Below are positions 4,749 through 5,729 of a stretch of DNA of 5,729 nt, piece after piece. The notes under the pieces are model-generated. The model was not told where the DNA came from. It saw only the letters and a program-made list of their open reading frames with translations, and made no database searches. How positions within the stretch are numbered: position 1 is the stretch's first letter; each line of letters begins with the position of its first letter. Made by a program: the position numbers and the translations under genes. The stretch comes from an uncultured Rhodoferax sp. (GTDB lineage Bacteria > Pseudomonadota > Gammaproteobacteria > Burkholderiales > Burkholderiaceae_C): positions 1-5,729 of the forward strand of contig CAKZJN010000550.1 in the NCBI GenBank assembly GCA_936943465.1, read 5' to 3'.

Positions 4749-5729
4749 TCAGCCCAACCGGGCCAATTGGTCTCGCACCTTTTGCAGCGTGTCGCCGAAT
4801 CCGGCCACGCGTTTGCGTTCCTGGTCGATCACCGCCGGCGGTGCCTTGGCCACAAAGGCTTCGTTTGACAGCTTGGCGGTGGCCTTGGCAATTTCGCCTT
4901 CCAGACGCGCCACTTCCTTGCCCAGACGCAGCTTTTCGGCGGCCACGTCCACTTCCATGTGCAGGCAGATGCGCGCATCGCCCACCACGGCCACCGGCGC
5001 GGCCTGCGCCGCCGCTTGCCAGGAGGCTTCGTCGGCGAAAAGCTTCACTTCGTTGAGCTTGGCCAGTGCCTGCAGCACGGCGGCTGAACTTTGCAGGAAG
5101 GCGCCTTCTTCGGCGGTTTGCGCCACCACGTACAGTGGCAAGCGGGTTGCGGGAGACACATTCATCTCGCCGCGCAGGTTGCGGCAGGCGTCCACCAACT
5201 GCTTGAGCTTGGCGACGGTTGCCATAGCCGCTTCGTCGATGCGCTCGGGCTGGCTGACCGGATAGGCTGCCACGCTGACGGAGGGGCCAGCGCGTCCCGC
5301 CACGGGCGCCACCTTCTGCCACAACTCTTCGGTGATGAACGGGGTGATGGGGTGGGCCAGACGCAGAATGGTCTCCAGCGTGCGGATCAGGGTGCGGCGG
5401 GTGCCGCGCTGGGTGGCTTCGTTGCCGGTCTGGATTTGCACCTTGGCAATTTCAAGGTACCAGTCGCAGAACTCGTTCCAGACGAAGTCGTAAATCGTGT
5501 TGGCGACGTTATCGAGACGGTATTCCTCAAAGCCCTTGGCGACTTCGGCCTCCACTTTTTGCAGCAACGAGACGATCCAGCGGTCGGCGCTGCTAAAGGC
5601 CAGATAGCCGTGGGCCGGGCCGCCCATTGCGCATTGCTCTTTGGTGTGTTCCAGCAGGCCGCAGTCCTGGCCTTCGCAGTTCATCAGCACAAAGCGGGTG
5701 GCGTTCCACAGCTTGTTGCAGAAGTTGCG
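4749..5729 (-). CDS. valS: Valyl-tRNA synthetase, C-terminal part (5' end outside window)
   Basis: The frame is open from the right edge (RNFCNKLWNATRF at the start) to TGA at 4751-4749, giving 326 residues, about the last third of a roughly 950-residue class I synthetase. It charges tRNA-Val in the cytoplasm. The visible part begins at the NKLWNATRF segment typical of ValS after the catalytic core, so HIGH and KMSKS lie outside. It continues through the anticodon-binding domain (LDNVANTIYDFVWNEFCDWYLE, then HPITPFITEELW) and ends in the ValS-specific C-terminal coiled coil (EVARLEGEIAKATAKLSNEAFVAKAP to the end), which contacts the tRNA. No frameshift is seen. High GC with codon use typical of the host makes it a good reference for the core genome. 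It is convergent with the cysM/TusA unit. Confidence 0.97.
   Translation of the reverse strand, partial: RNFCNKLWNATRFVLMNCEGQDCGLLEHTKEQCAMGGPAHGYLAFSSADRWIVSLLQKVEAEVAKGFEEYRLDNVANTIYDFVWNEFCDWYLEIAKVQIQTGNEATQRGTRRTLIRTLETILRLAHPITPFITEELWQKVAPVAGRAGPSVSVAAYPVSQPERIDEAAMATVAKLKQLVDACRNLRGEMNVSPATRLPLYVVAQTAEEGAFLQSSAAVLQALAKLNEVKLFADEASWQAAAQAAPVAVVGDARICLHMEVDVAAEKLRLGKEVARLEGEIAKATAKLSNEAFVAKAPPAVIDQERKRVAGFGDTLQKVRDQLARLG

Noticed and set aside
4528..5322. Long alternative frames over the TusA-like gene and valS
   Set aside because: GC-rich DNA keeps these frames open. ValS and the TusA family are unmistakable in the chosen frames.
1..5729. CRISPR array
   Set aside because: No set of regularly spaced repeats of CRISPR length is present on either strand.

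Overview
The window looks like chromosomal DNA of a betaproteobacterium, most likely Burkholderiales and probably Comamonadaceae (Rhodoferax/Acidovorax-like). This rests on the protein style of CysM, the TusA-family protein and ValS, and on the high GC of the right-hand genes. It is inferred by eye, without a database search.

Right part (about 3363-5729) is housekeeping DNA. A tRNA-Leu(CAA) on the minus strand is divergent from cysM (cysteine synthase B). cysM is followed after 50 nt by a small TusA/SirA-family sulfurtransferase. Both plus-strand genes then meet the 3' end of valS, which enters from the right edge on the minus strand. A symmetric 15-bp stem with flanking A and T tracts separates the two convergent units and should terminate transcription both ways. 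cysM and the TusA-like gene share a sulfur-metabolism theme.

Left part (1 to about 3362) has visibly lower GC: sampled 60-base lines give about 43-50% against 77% in one valS line. It is all minus strand and accessory in character. In transcription order it holds a 79-aa membrane protein (2870-2631), a secreted diheme c-type cytochrome with two internally duplicated heme domains (2403-1522), a Tat-exported PQQ-like beta-propeller protein whose start overlaps the cytochrome stop as TGATG, and a 97-aa three-helix membrane protein of unknown function. The cytochrome and propeller are almost certainly co-translated and are both predicted to be exported, so a shared periplasmic or envelope redox role is a reasonable inference. 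Their substrate cannot be read from the sequence.

Two intergenic stretches hold unexplained structure. About 200 bases upstream of the cytochrome gene contain three inverted repeats built from GGGTAA/TTACCC half-sites. About 490 bases between the 79-aa gene and the tRNA hold no convincing gene, but contain several hairpins and a 115-bp segment bounded by a perfect 9-bp inverted repeat. The 3' end of tRNA-Leu points into this low-GC side, which is the geometry expected of an island boundary, although no integrase or att repeat is visible here.
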